Assembly (NCBI RefSeq): GCF_010729665.1 | Contig: NZ_AP022610.1 | Coordinates: 682,001-746,000 of the forward strand | From: Mycolicibacterium madagascariense | GTDB taxonomy: Bacteria; Actinomycetota; Actinomycetes; Mycobacteriales; Mycobacteriaceae | Length of the DNA: 64,000 nt | Reading direction: 5' to 3' | Shown here: positions 40,531 to 47,921 of the stretch, in pieces | Position numbering within the stretch: the first letter of the stretch is position 1 | Layout: each line of letters starts with the position of its first letter | Made by a program: the position numbers and the translations under genes | Notes under the pieces: generated by a model | Databases searched by the model: none | What the model saw: the letters and a program-made list of their open reading frames with translations, nothing else | What the model was told of the DNA's origin: nothing

Positions 40531-40601
40531 AGCCGATGACGGGAATCGAACCCGCGTATTCAGCTTGGGAAGCTGATGTTCTGCCATTGAACTACATCGG
40601 C
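40531..40601 (-). tRNA. tRNA-Gly (anticodon CCC)
   Basis: A 71-nt cloverleaf on the minus strand. Acceptor stem GCCGATG/CATCGGC, D-arm GTTC/GAAC, anticodon stem TCAGC/GCTGA with loop TTCCCAA (anticodon CCC), T-arm closing with GGTTCGATTCC, and discriminator T. CCA is not encoded. It matches the position of a tRNA-Gly next to dcd in other mycobacteria (recalled). Confidence 0.96.
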
Positions 40602-40635
40602 GAGTGGTGGTGCCCAGGAAGGATACCAAGCCCGA

Positions 40636-40641
40636 TACGCT
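40636..40641 (+). promoter_or_regulatory. -10 element for leaderless dcd mRNA
   Basis: TACGCT ends 6 bp before the dcd GTG and there is no ribosome binding site, consistent with a leaderless transcript starting at the G of the start codon. Confidence 0.5.
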
Positions 40642-40647
40642 CAACCG

Positions 40648-41217
40648 GTGCTGCTCTCCGATCGCGACATCCGGGCTGAGTTCTCCGCCGGTCGGCTGGG
40701 CATCGACCCGTTCGACGACGCGCTCATCCAACCGTCGAGCGTCGACGTCCGGTTGGACAACCTGTTCAGGGTGTTCAACAACACCCGGTACACCCACATC
40801 GATCCGGCCGTTCGCCAGGACGATCTGACGACGCTGGTCGAGCCCAAGGAGGGCGAACCCTTCGTGCTGCATCCCGGGGAGTTCGTGCTCGGCTCGACGC
40901 TGGAGCGGTGCACGTTGCCCGACGACCTCGCCGGCCGACTGGAGGGCAAGTCGTCACTGGGCAGGCTCGGGCTGCTGACCCACTCCACGGCGGGGTTCAT
41001 CGACCCCGGCTTCAGCGGGCACATCACCCTGGAGCTCTCGAACGTCGCAAACCTGCCGATCACGCTGTGGCCGGGCATGAAGATCGGGCAGCTGTGCCTG
41101 TTGCGGCTGACGAGCCCCGCCCAGGACCCCTACGGCAGCGCCCGGGTCGGCTCGAAGTACCAGGGACAGCGCGGCCCCACCCCGTCACGCTCCTATCAAA
41201 ATTTCATCAAGCATTGA
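40648..41217 (+). CDS. dcd: dCTP deaminase (probably bifunctional, dUMP-forming)
   Basis: A 189-aa trimeric nucleotide deaminase. [20 protein letters not shown] is the family N-terminus; the catalytic block is [20 protein letters not shown] with the conserved Ser, Arg and Ala/Glu pocket, then [19 protein letters not shown] and the C-terminal lid [15 protein letters not shown]. In M. tuberculosis (Rv0321, 190 aa) the enzyme both deaminates dCTP and hydrolyses dUTP, giving dUMP; the near-identical length suggests the same here. GTG start at 40648. Confidence 0.95.
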   Translation: MLLSDRDIRAEFSAGRLGIDPFDDALIQPSSVDVRLDNLFRVFNNTRYTHIDPAVRQDDLTTLVEPKEGEPFVLHPGEFVLGSTLERCTLPDDLAGRLEGKSSLGRLGLLTHSTAGFIDPGFSGHITLELSNVANLPITLWPGMKIGQLCLLRLTSPAQDPYGSARVGSKYQGQRGPTPSRSYQNFIKH

Positions 41218-41375
41218 TTTCGCCGGCGCGGGTAGCCTCTTAGAGAACGCGGCGACCCGCTGGCTTCGGCTGTAACGATTGCGCAGGTCGAGGCGAAGAA
41301 ATAGGGGGCTGCGCTCCTGCGTTCAGTTCCTTAGAATCGAAGATGCGTAGATCAGCTAATACTTTGGAGGAGTTC

Positions 41376-42929
41376 GTGGACATCGTTCTGGGTGTGTCCC
41401 TGACGCCGAAGACGGTGCGACTGGTGCTGGTCGAAGGTGTCCAGGCGGACGGCGCCATCATCGACCACGACACCTTCGACGTGTCGCCGTCCGAAGAAGC
41501 AGCAACGCCTACTGCGGCCGATCAGGTGGTCTCCGCCGTCCTGGGAACGCTCGAGAGCGCCCGCGAGGGCGGCCACCGACTGAAGGCGATCGGCGTCACG
41601 TGGAGCGACCATGCCGAGGCCTCCCGGCTGCGCGACGCGCTGGCCGGCGCCGGCATCGACGACGCGATGATGGTGTCGGAACTGCATGCCGCGGGTGCGC
41701 TGGCCCAGACCGCCGGACGTGCGGTCGGCTACGAGAGCACGGGGTTGCTGTTCCTCGATCGCGACACCGCAACGCTGTCGGTCGTCCGCACCGATGACGG
41801 CTCGATCGTCAAGGTGCTCAGCCGCAGTTTGCACAGCACCGACGCGATGGCGGTCCTCACCGAGATGGCCTCGGCGATCGACGCCCAGGACTCCCCGCCG
41901 CAGGGGATGTTCGTCGTCGGCTCGGGTGTCGACGTCGCGTCGGTCAAGTCCCATCTGCAGGACCTCGTCTCGCTGCCGGTGAGCGCCCCCGAGGAGTCGG
42001 GGCTGGCCCTGGCCCGCGGCGCGGCGATCGCGGCCGCGAACGCCCCGATCTTCGACGCGTCGACCGTCGGCCTCGCCTACTCGCAGGACCCCGACGGCAC
42101 CGCGGGCAACGAGTACCTCGCCTTCGCGGGCGCCGAGACCCAGCTGCGCGGCGTCGGCGGCGTGACGCCCCTGTCCGACGAGGCCGACCTCGCCTACGCC
42201 GACGACTATGCGGACGTCCCCGCGGAGGAAGGGCGCAAGCCGTTCCTGCTCGTCGGCAGCGCGCTGACGTCGGTGTTCGTCATCGGCGTCATCGCCCTGG
42301 TGATCTCGCTGGCCGTCAGCATCCGCCCGACGGCCGACCAGCGTCCCGACCCCGGTCAGGCCGCGATCATCCCGAGCCCCGCGGCGTCCGCTCCGGTCGT
42401 GCCCCAGGCGGCACCGCCGCCCGCTCCGGTCCCCGCGGCAGCGCCGGCCCCGCCGCCCGCCGAGACCATCAAGAACCCGATCCCGGTCGTGAAGCAGCAA
42501 CCCGAGACCCCGCCGCGCACTGTCTACGTCGAGCGTCAGCCCGAGGCCCCCGCGCCGCAGGCGGCCCCGGCTCCGGTGCCCGATCCTCCGGCCGCGCCGC
42601 CGCCCGATCCCGTTCCCGCCGCGGTCCCCCCGGTGCCGCCGGTGTTCAACCCGTTCCAGCAGCAACCGGCGTATCAGCAATATCCGCAGCAGTACCCGTA
42701 CCAGCAGTACCCCCAGCAGCAATACCCGCAGTACCAGCCGCCCTGGCAGCCTCAGCCGCAAAGCCCGTGGCAGTCCCCGCGGGGGCGTGACGACGGCGGC
42801 TACGGCGGCTACCCCGGCGGCGGATATCCGGGCGGCGGCTACCCAGGTGGCGGTGGCTACCCGGGTGGCGGTCGCGGCGGCGGCGGCGGTGGGTGCTTCC
42901 TCATCTTCTGCGCGCCGGGACATCGCTGA
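41376..42929 (+). CDS. DUF7159-type membrane protein: actin/Hsp70-like N-domain, one helix, Pro/Gln/Gly-rich tail
   Basis: A 517-aa protein. Residues 1-235 form a degenerate actin-fold-like ATPase domain (starts MDIVLGVSLTPKTVRLVLVE; GLLFLDRDTATLSVVRTDDG and MFVVGSGVDVASVK recall the phosphate and adenosine loops). A membrane helix is at about 288-312 (LTSVFVIGVIALVISLAV). The tail of about 200 residues is Pro/Ala-rich, then Tyr/Gln/Pro-rich (QYPQQYPYQQYPQQ) and ends in GGGYPGGGYPGG repeats and a CFLIFC segment. GTG 41376 is chosen because GGAGGA lies 5 bases upstream. It has the same overall plan as the products at 28513 and 53850, with a different tail. Function unknown. Confidence 0.75.
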   Translation: MDIVLGVSLTPKTVRLVLVEGVQADGAIIDHDTFDVSPSEEAATPTAADQVVSAVLGTLESAREGGHRLKAIGVTWSDHAEASRLRDALAGAGIDDAMMVSELHAAGALAQTAGRAVGYESTGLLFLDRDTATLSVVRTDDGSIVKVLSRSLHSTDAMAVLTEMASAIDAQDSPPQGMFVVGSGVDVASVKSHLQDLVSLPVSAPEESGLALARGAAIAAANAPIFDASTVGLAYSQDPDGTAGNEYLAFAGAETQLRGVGGVTPLSDEADLAYADDYADVPAEEGRKPFLLVGSALTSVFVIGVIALVISLAVSIRPTADQRPDPGQAAIIPSPAASAPVVPQAAPPPAPVPAAAPAPPPAETIKNPIPVVKQQPETPPRTVYVERQPEAPAPQAAPAPVPDPPAAPPPDPVPAAVPPVPPVFNPFQQQPAYQQYPQQYPYQQYPQQQYPQYQPPWQPQPQSPWQSPRGRDDGGYGGYPGGGYPGGGYPGGGGYPGGGRGGGGGGCFLIFCAPGHR

Positions 42930-42954
42930 CGGTCGCGGGTCGTAGCGTGTGGGC

Positions 42955-43281
42955 ATGTCCGTCTACGCGCTCAACCTGTTCGACGTCGCGAACCGCGACG
43001 AGTACCTGGCGTACTCGAAGCGGTCCGTCGCCGAGGTAGCCAGGTACGGCGGGCGCGTGGTCGCGCTCGGCAAGTACAGCGACACCATCGAGGGCGAGGT
43101 GGCCGGGCGTCAGGTCCTGATTCTGGTGGAGTGGCCGGACCGGGCGGCGTTCGACGGCTACTGCAACGACCCCACCCTCGCCGACCTGCACGCACATCGC
43201 GAAAACGGGACGTCTGCCTACGTCTGGCAACTGTTCGACCGGTTGGACGACTTGCGGCCGGTGCTTAAACTCGAGGCATGA
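42955..43281 (+). CDS. DUF1330 family protein
   Basis: A 108-aa ferredoxin-fold dimeric alpha/beta barrel protein (YALNLFDVANRDEYLAYSKR, then GGRVVALGKYSDTIEG and VLILVEWPDRAAFDGYCNDP are the DUF1330 blocks). Such proteins are small monooxygenase-like or heme-binding relatives with no firm role. The stop overlaps the P450 ATG by 4 bases (ATGA), which suggests that it works with that P450. Confidence 0.82.
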   Translation: MSVYALNLFDVANRDEYLAYSKRSVAEVARYGGRVVALGKYSDTIEGEVAGRQVLILVEWPDRAAFDGYCNDPTLADLHAHRENGTSAYVWQLFDRLDDLRPVLKLEA

Positions 43282-44615
43282 CGCCGGTCAGCAGGCATTC
43301 GCTCAGGCAACGTCTGCACTGGTTCGCGCTACACGGGGTGATCCGCGGTCTAGCCTCGTTCGGGGCGCGACGCGGCGAGATGCAGGGCAGGCTGATCGCC
43401 GATCCTGCGGTGCGCGCCGACCCCGGTGCCTTCGCCGACGAGTTGCGCGAGCGCGGCAGGATCGTGCGCGGCCGCGCCGCCTGGCTGACCGCCGATCATG
43501 CACTGGCACACCAACTCCTGCGTTCCGACGACTTCTCGGTCACCGCGATCGGCAAGACGCTGCCCGGTCCGCTGGGCTGGCTCGAACAGAAGACGACCGT
43601 CAAGGGCAGGCTGCATCCCCTGCTGCCGCCGTCGATGCTGTCGGTCGAGCCGCCCGAGCACACCCGCTACCGCAAGACCGTGTCATCGGTGTTCACCACC
43701 AGAGCCGTTGCGGCACTTCGGGAAAGGGTGCAGCAGGCGGCGACCGGCCTGCTCGACGGGATCGCCGCCGCACCGTCGGCGAGCGTCGACGCCGTCGACC
43801 TCTACTGCTCGCAGCTGCCGGTCACCGTCATCGGCGACATCCTCGGCGTGCCCGATCACGACCGGCCCCGCATCCTCGAATTCGGCGAGCTCGCCGCCCC
43901 CAGCCTCGACATCGGCCTGTCCTGGGAGCAGTACCTGCGCGTGGAGAGCGGACTCGACGGGTTCAACACCTGGCTGGCGCAGCACCTCGGTCAGCTGCAG
44001 CACCACCCCGGCGACGATCTGATGAGCCAGATCATCCGAGCCGGTGACGACGGCGCCCGCCTGAACGACGACGAGCTGCGCGCGACCGCCGGCCTGGTCC
44101 TCGCCGCCGGGTTCGAGACCACGGTCAACCTGTTGGGCAACGGAATTCGGATCCTGCTCGAGCATCCCGACCAGTTGGCGCTGCTGCGGTCGTCGCCGGA
44201 GCTGTGGCCGGGCGCGGTCGAGGAGATCCTGCGGCTGGAGTCGCCGGTACAGCTGAGCGCGCGGATCGCACTGGTCGACACCGAGGTCGGGGGGCGGCAG
44301 ATCGCGGCGGGCGAGCTCGTCATCCTCTACCTCGCGGGCGCCAACCGCGATCCCGAGGTGTTCGCCGATCCGCACCGGTTCGACGTGACGCGGGAGAACG
44401 CGGGCAAGCACCTGTCGTTCTCCGGCGGCAGGCACTTCTGCCTGGGTGCGGCTCTTGCGCGCGCCGAGGGCGAGGTCGGGCTGCGCACGTTCTTCGACCG
44501 CTACCCCGACGTCCAACTGGCCGGGCCGGGGACGCGCCGCGACACCCGGGTCCTGCGCGGTTGGTCGACGTTGCCGATCAGGCTCGGAGAGGCGCGCGCA
44601 GCGGTACCGTCCTAG
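43278..44615 (+). CDS. Cytochrome P450
   Basis: A 445-aa soluble bacterial P450. The I-helix motif is AGLVLAAGFETTVNLLGNG (a Glu where many have Asp before the Thr-Thr), the ExxR is EEILRLESPVQLSAR, and the heme loop FSGGRHFCLGAALAR has the Cys ligand near residue 390. It has an unusually long N-terminus of about 45 residues. It needs a ferredoxin and reductase not encoded nearby. ATG overlaps the DUF1330 stop; the mycothiol-type enzyme gene starts 2 bp after the stop. I cannot assign a CYP family number from sequence alone. Confidence 0.92.
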   Translation: MTPVSRHSLRQRLHWFALHGVIRGLASFGARRGEMQGRLIADPAVRADPGAFADELRERGRIVRGRAAWLTADHALAHQLLRSDDFSVTAIGKTLPGPLGWLEQKTTVKGRLHPLLPPSMLSVEPPEHTRYRKTVSSVFTTRAVAALRERVQQAATGLLDGIAAAPSASVDAVDLYCSQLPVTVIGDILGVPDHDRPRILEFGELAAPSLDIGLSWEQYLRVESGLDGFNTWLAQHLGQLQHHPGDDLMSQIIRAGDDGARLNDDELRATAGLVLAAGFETTVNLLGNGIRILLEHPDQLALLRSSPELWPGAVEEILRLESPVQLSARIALVDTEVGGRQIAAGELVILYLAGANRDPEVFADPHRFDVTRENAGKHLSFSGGRHFCLGAALARAEGEVGLRTFFDRYPDVQLAGPGTRRDTRVLRGWSTLPIRLGEARAAVPS

Positions 44616-44617
44616 GC

Positions 44618-45355
44618 GTGGACTTTCGTGCAACGCTGCTCGGAGAGACCCGGGCCTTCGGTGACGCCATCCGCCGCGCCGACCCGAACACGCCGGTGCC
44701 GTCGTGCCCGGGGTGGACCATCACCCAGCTGATGAAACACCTTGGGCGGGGCCATCGTTGGTCGGCGCAGATCATCGCCGACCGGCGGCTGGAGCCGATC
44801 GATCCGCGCGAGGTGCGCGACGGCAAACCGCCCGCCGACGTCGACGGCGCGCTCGAATGGCTCGACCAGAGCGCCCAGGCGGTCATCGACGCGGTCGAGC
44901 GCGTCGGCGCCGAGACGCGCGTGTGGACGTTCGTCGGTCCGCGGCCCGCGGGATGGTGGGTCCGCCGACGCGTCCACGAGGCGACCGTGCACCGCGCGGA
45001 CGCGGTGCTTGCGCTCGGCGGCGACCTCGAGATGGACTCCGAACTGGCCGCCGACGGCGTCTCGGAGTGGATCGACCTGGCCCTCACCAGCGCTAAGCCC
45101 GCCGACCCGCCGCTGCGGTCCGGGCAGACCCTGCACCTGCACGCCCACGACGACGGACTCGGCCCGACGGGGGAGTGGACGATCACCAACGACGACGAGG
45201 GTCTGCAGTGGTCGCACGCCCACGGCAAGGGCGACGCGGCGGTGCGGGGGCGAGCCGTCGACCTGCTGCTCGCGCTGAGCCGCCGCAGCAACGACGTCGA
45301 GGTCCTCGGCGACGCCGAGGTGTGGGAGCACTGGCTACGCAGCACGCCGTTCTGA
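44618..45355 (+). CDS. Maleylpyruvate isomerase family mycothiol-dependent enzyme
   Basis: A 245-aa DinB-fold protein of the MDMPI family. The N-terminal domain has a zinc-binding pattern: LMKHLGRGHRWSAQI and WWVRRRVHEATVHRADAVL (H-x3-H), and the C-terminal MDMPI_C domain contains GRAVDLLLALSRRSND. Relatives use mycothiol to isomerise or conjugate electrophiles. GTG 44618 is 2 bp after the P450 stop, so a P450 that may create a reactive product is paired with a thiol-type enzyme (inference). The 3' end overlaps the YibE/F gene by 21 bp. Confidence 0.85.
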   Translation: MDFRATLLGETRAFGDAIRRADPNTPVPSCPGWTITQLMKHLGRGHRWSAQIIADRRLEPIDPREVRDGKPPADVDGALEWLDQSAQAVIDAVERVGAETRVWTFVGPRPAGWWVRRRVHEATVHRADAVLALGGDLEMDSELAADGVSEWIDLALTSAKPADPPLRSGQTLHLHAHDDGLGPTGEWTITNDDEGLQWSHAHGKGDAAVRGRAVDLLLALSRRSNDVEVLGDAEVWEHWLRSTPF

Positions 45356-46579
45356 GTCGGCGGGCGCCCGCGGTGTGGCCAACACCGACGCGATGGACGT
45401 CGTCAGCGGCACCGACAGCGCCAGCGCGATGCCGCCGACCGCGGACCGCGCGATCTCGATGGCCACGCTCTCACTGGTCAGCACGTCCCCGAGGGAGCGG
45501 TTCGCGACGCTGAACAGGAGCAGCAGCGGCAGCGCGCTGCCCGCGTAGGCCAGCACCAGCGTGTAGACCGTGCTGGCGATGTGGTCGCGACCCACGCGCA
45601 TGGCGCCGACGAAGATGGCCCGTCGGCTGGCGCCGTGCTCGGCGATCTCGAACGCCGCCGACGCCTGCGTGACGGTCACGTCGTTCAACACGCCGAGGGA
45701 GCCGATGATGAAGCCCGCCAGCAGCAGTCCGGTGATCGACACGTTCCCGAGGTAGGCGGCGACCTCGTTGTTCTGGTCCTCCGACAGGCCGGTGAGGTGC
45801 GCGAGTTCGATTGCGGCCCAAGATGATAGAGCTGCCAGCAGCAGTGCGCTCAGCGTGCCGAGCAGGGCCGCGCTGGTGCGCAGGCTCACCCCGTGGGCCA
45901 GATAGATGACGGCGTAGAGGATCGCGCCCGACGCCACCAGTGAGACCGGGACCGCCGGCGCGCCGTCGCGCAGCGCGGGCAGCAGGAACAGCATCAGCAC
46001 CGCGAACGCCACCCCGATCCCGATCAACGCCCGCAGCCCGCGCCAGCGGGCCACCGCGACGATCACGACCGCGAAGGTCGCGGCGAGCAGCCCCAGCGGC
46101 CAGCTCCGCTCGAAGTCGAAGAACGCATACGACGTGCTGCCGTTCTGATCGACCTGCCTGCTGACCCTGACGGCGTCCCCCACGGCCAGGCTCGGTTGCC
46201 CGGGGCCGCCGCTGAACTCGAGCAGGGTGTCGGCGCCGGTGTTGGGTCCGGTGTCGATCCGCACCAGCGACTGCACGCACTCACCGTTGCCGGGTTGGGC
46301 CTGCACGGGCGCCGAGGTCAGCACCCCGCCCGCCGACGGGCTGCCACACGGCGCCCGCGAACTCGACAGCACGGAGGCGGATTCGGTCGTCACGGCGCCG
46401 CCCTGCGCGTTCTGGAAGGGCAGCGGGATATCCACCGTCTCGCGGCTGGGCCACAGCACCACCATGCCGACCACCACGACCACCCCGATGGCGACCAGGA
46501 GCCCGACGACGACCTTGGCGGCGACCGGACCGAGGGGAGCCGGACCGGAGGGCAGGGAGTGCGAGTGCGAATGCGCCAC
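45335..46579 (-). CDS. YibE/F-like membrane protein
   Basis: A 414-aa membrane protein. After a His/Ser-rich start (VAHSHSHSLPSGP) there is one helix (about 22-45), then an extracytoplasmic domain of about 115 residues, and seven or eight further helices. Family blocks are RWRGLRALIGIGVAFAVLML, HLTGLSEDQNNEVAAYLGN and GSLGVLNDVTVTQASAAFEI. YibE/F proteins are proposed transporters or translocation-associated proteins without firm function. GTG 46579 is the likely start. It is 32 bp downstream of aspC on the same strand. Confidence 0.82.
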   Translation of the reverse strand: MAHSHSHSLPSGPAPLGPVAAKVVVGLLVAIGVVVVVGMVVLWPSRETVDIPLPFQNAQGGAVTTESASVLSSSRAPCGSPSAGGVLTSAPVQAQPGNGECVQSLVRIDTGPNTGADTLLEFSGGPGQPSLAVGDAVRVSRQVDQNGSTSYAFFDFERSWPLGLLAATFAVVIVAVARWRGLRALIGIGVAFAVLMLFLLPALRDGAPAVPVSLVASGAILYAVIYLAHGVSLRTSAALLGTLSALLLAALSSWAAIELAHLTGLSEDQNNEVAAYLGNVSITGLLLAGFIIGSLGVLNDVTVTQASAAFEIAEHGASRRAIFVGAMRVGRDHIASTVYTLVLAYAGSALPLLLLFSVANRSLGDVLTSESVAIEIARSAVGGIALALSVPLTTSIASVLATPRAPADSERRAA

Positions 46580-46611
46580 AGGGCACCACCGTACTGGTGC
46601 CGGCTGAGGCG

Positions 46612-47883
46612 CTACTGCCGGTAGCTGGCCAGGAAGTTCCCCAGCCGGTCGATCGCATTCGACAGGTCCCGCGCCCATGGCAGCGTCACGATGCGCAGGT
46701 GATCCGGTGCGGGCCAATTGAATCCGGTGCCCTGGGTGACCAGGATCTTCTCCTGCAGCAGGAGGTCGAGCACCAGCTGCTCGTCGTCGTGGATGTCGTG
46801 CACCTCGGGATCCAGGCGCGGAAACGCGTACAGCGCGCCATCCGGTTTCACGCAGGAGACGCCGGGGATCTCGTTGAGCTTGGCGACCGCGACGTCGCGC
46901 TGTTCGAGCAGTCGGCCGCCGGGCAGCACCAGGTCGTCGATGCTCTGATGGCCGCCCAGGGCGACCTGAATGGCGTGCTGCGCAGGCACATTCGGGCACA
47001 GTCGCATGTTCGACAGCAGGCTGATGCCCTCGATGAAGCTGGTCGCGTGTTCCTTGGGCCCGGTGATCACCAGCCATCCGGACCGGTAGCCCGCGACCCG
47101 ATAGGCCTTGGAGAGCCCATTGAACGTCAGGCACAGCTGGTCGGGTGCGACCGACGCCATCGCGATGTGCTTGGCGTCGCCGTACAGGATCTTGTCGTAG
47201 ATCTCGTCGGCCAGGAGCAGCAGCTGGTGCTTGCGGGCCAGGTCGGCCATCTGCTGCAGGATCTCGCGGCTGTACACCGCGCCGGTCGGATTGTTCGGGT
47301 TGATGACGACGAGCGCCTTGGTCCGCTCGGTGATCTTGGATTCCAGGTCGGCGATGTCGGGCATCCAGCCCTGCGTCTCGTCGCACAGGTAGTGCACGGG
47401 CGTGCCGCCGGCGAGTGCGGTCGACGCCGTCCACAGCGGGTAGTCCGGCGCCGGGATGAGCACCTGGTCGCCGTTGTCGAGCAGCGCCTGCAGCGTCATC
47501 GTGATCAGCTCGGACACCCCGTTGCCGAGGTAGACGTCGTCGATGTCGAACCGCGGGAAGCCCTCGACGAGTTCGTAGCGGGTGAACACCGCACGGCGCG
47601 CGCTGGGGATGCCCTTGGAGTCCGAGTAGCCCTGCGCGTAGGGAAGCGCCTGGATCATGTCGCGCATGATGACGTCGGGCGCCTCGAAGCCGAACGGCGC
47701 CGGGTTGCCGATGTTTAGCTTGAGGATGCGGTGGCCCTCGGCCTCCAGCCTGGCGGCGTGGTCGTGTACCGGACCCCGGATCTCGTAGAGGACGTCCTGC
47801 AGCTTGGTGGACTGCGCGAACGTGCGTTGCCGGGGCTGATGGCCGGTGTGCCAGGGCAGCTGATGGGTGCTCACGACGTCCAT
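46612..47883 (-). CDS. aspC: PLP-dependent aminotransferase AspC/AlaA type (Rv0337c-like)
   Basis: A 423-aa fold-type I aminotransferase. VVINPNNPTGAVYSREIL, LLADEIYDKILYGD and the lysine motif TFNGLSKAYRVAGYRSGW (PLP Lys near residue 257) are present, as is the C-terminal PAPDHLRIVTLPW arginine block. It is closer to the alanine/aspartate group (YfbQ/AlaA) than to classic AspC, but the genome convention for Rv0337c is aspC. ATG 47883 is preferred over a TTG six codons upstream. It sits between etfD (38 bp) and the YibE/F gene (32 bp), all on one strand, a likely operon. Confidence 0.92.
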   Translation of the reverse strand: MDVVSTHQLPWHTGHQPRQRTFAQSTKLQDVLYEIRGPVHDHAARLEAEGHRILKLNIGNPAPFGFEAPDVIMRDMIQALPYAQGYSDSKGIPSARRAVFTRYELVEGFPRFDIDDVYLGNGVSELITMTLQALLDNGDQVLIPAPDYPLWTASTALAGGTPVHYLCDETQGWMPDIADLESKITERTKALVVINPNNPTGAVYSREILQQMADLARKHQLLLLADEIYDKILYGDAKHIAMASVAPDQLCLTFNGLSKAYRVAGYRSGWLVITGPKEHATSFIEGISLLSNMRLCPNVPAQHAIQVALGGHQSIDDLVLPGGRLLEQRDVAVAKLNEIPGVSCVKPDGALYAFPRLDPEVHDIHDDEQLVLDLLLQEKILVTQGTGFNWPAPDHLRIVTLPWARDLSNAIDRLGNFLASYRQ

Positions 47884-47921
47884 GCTCCCATTGGCGTGCA
47901 AGGCATTTTGGCCACCGACCG

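Noticed and set aside
40531..40601. Attachment site of an integrated element at the tRNA-Gly 3' end
   Set aside because: There is no integrase, no direct repeat of the tRNA 3' end nearby, and gene order on both sides follows other mycobacteria.
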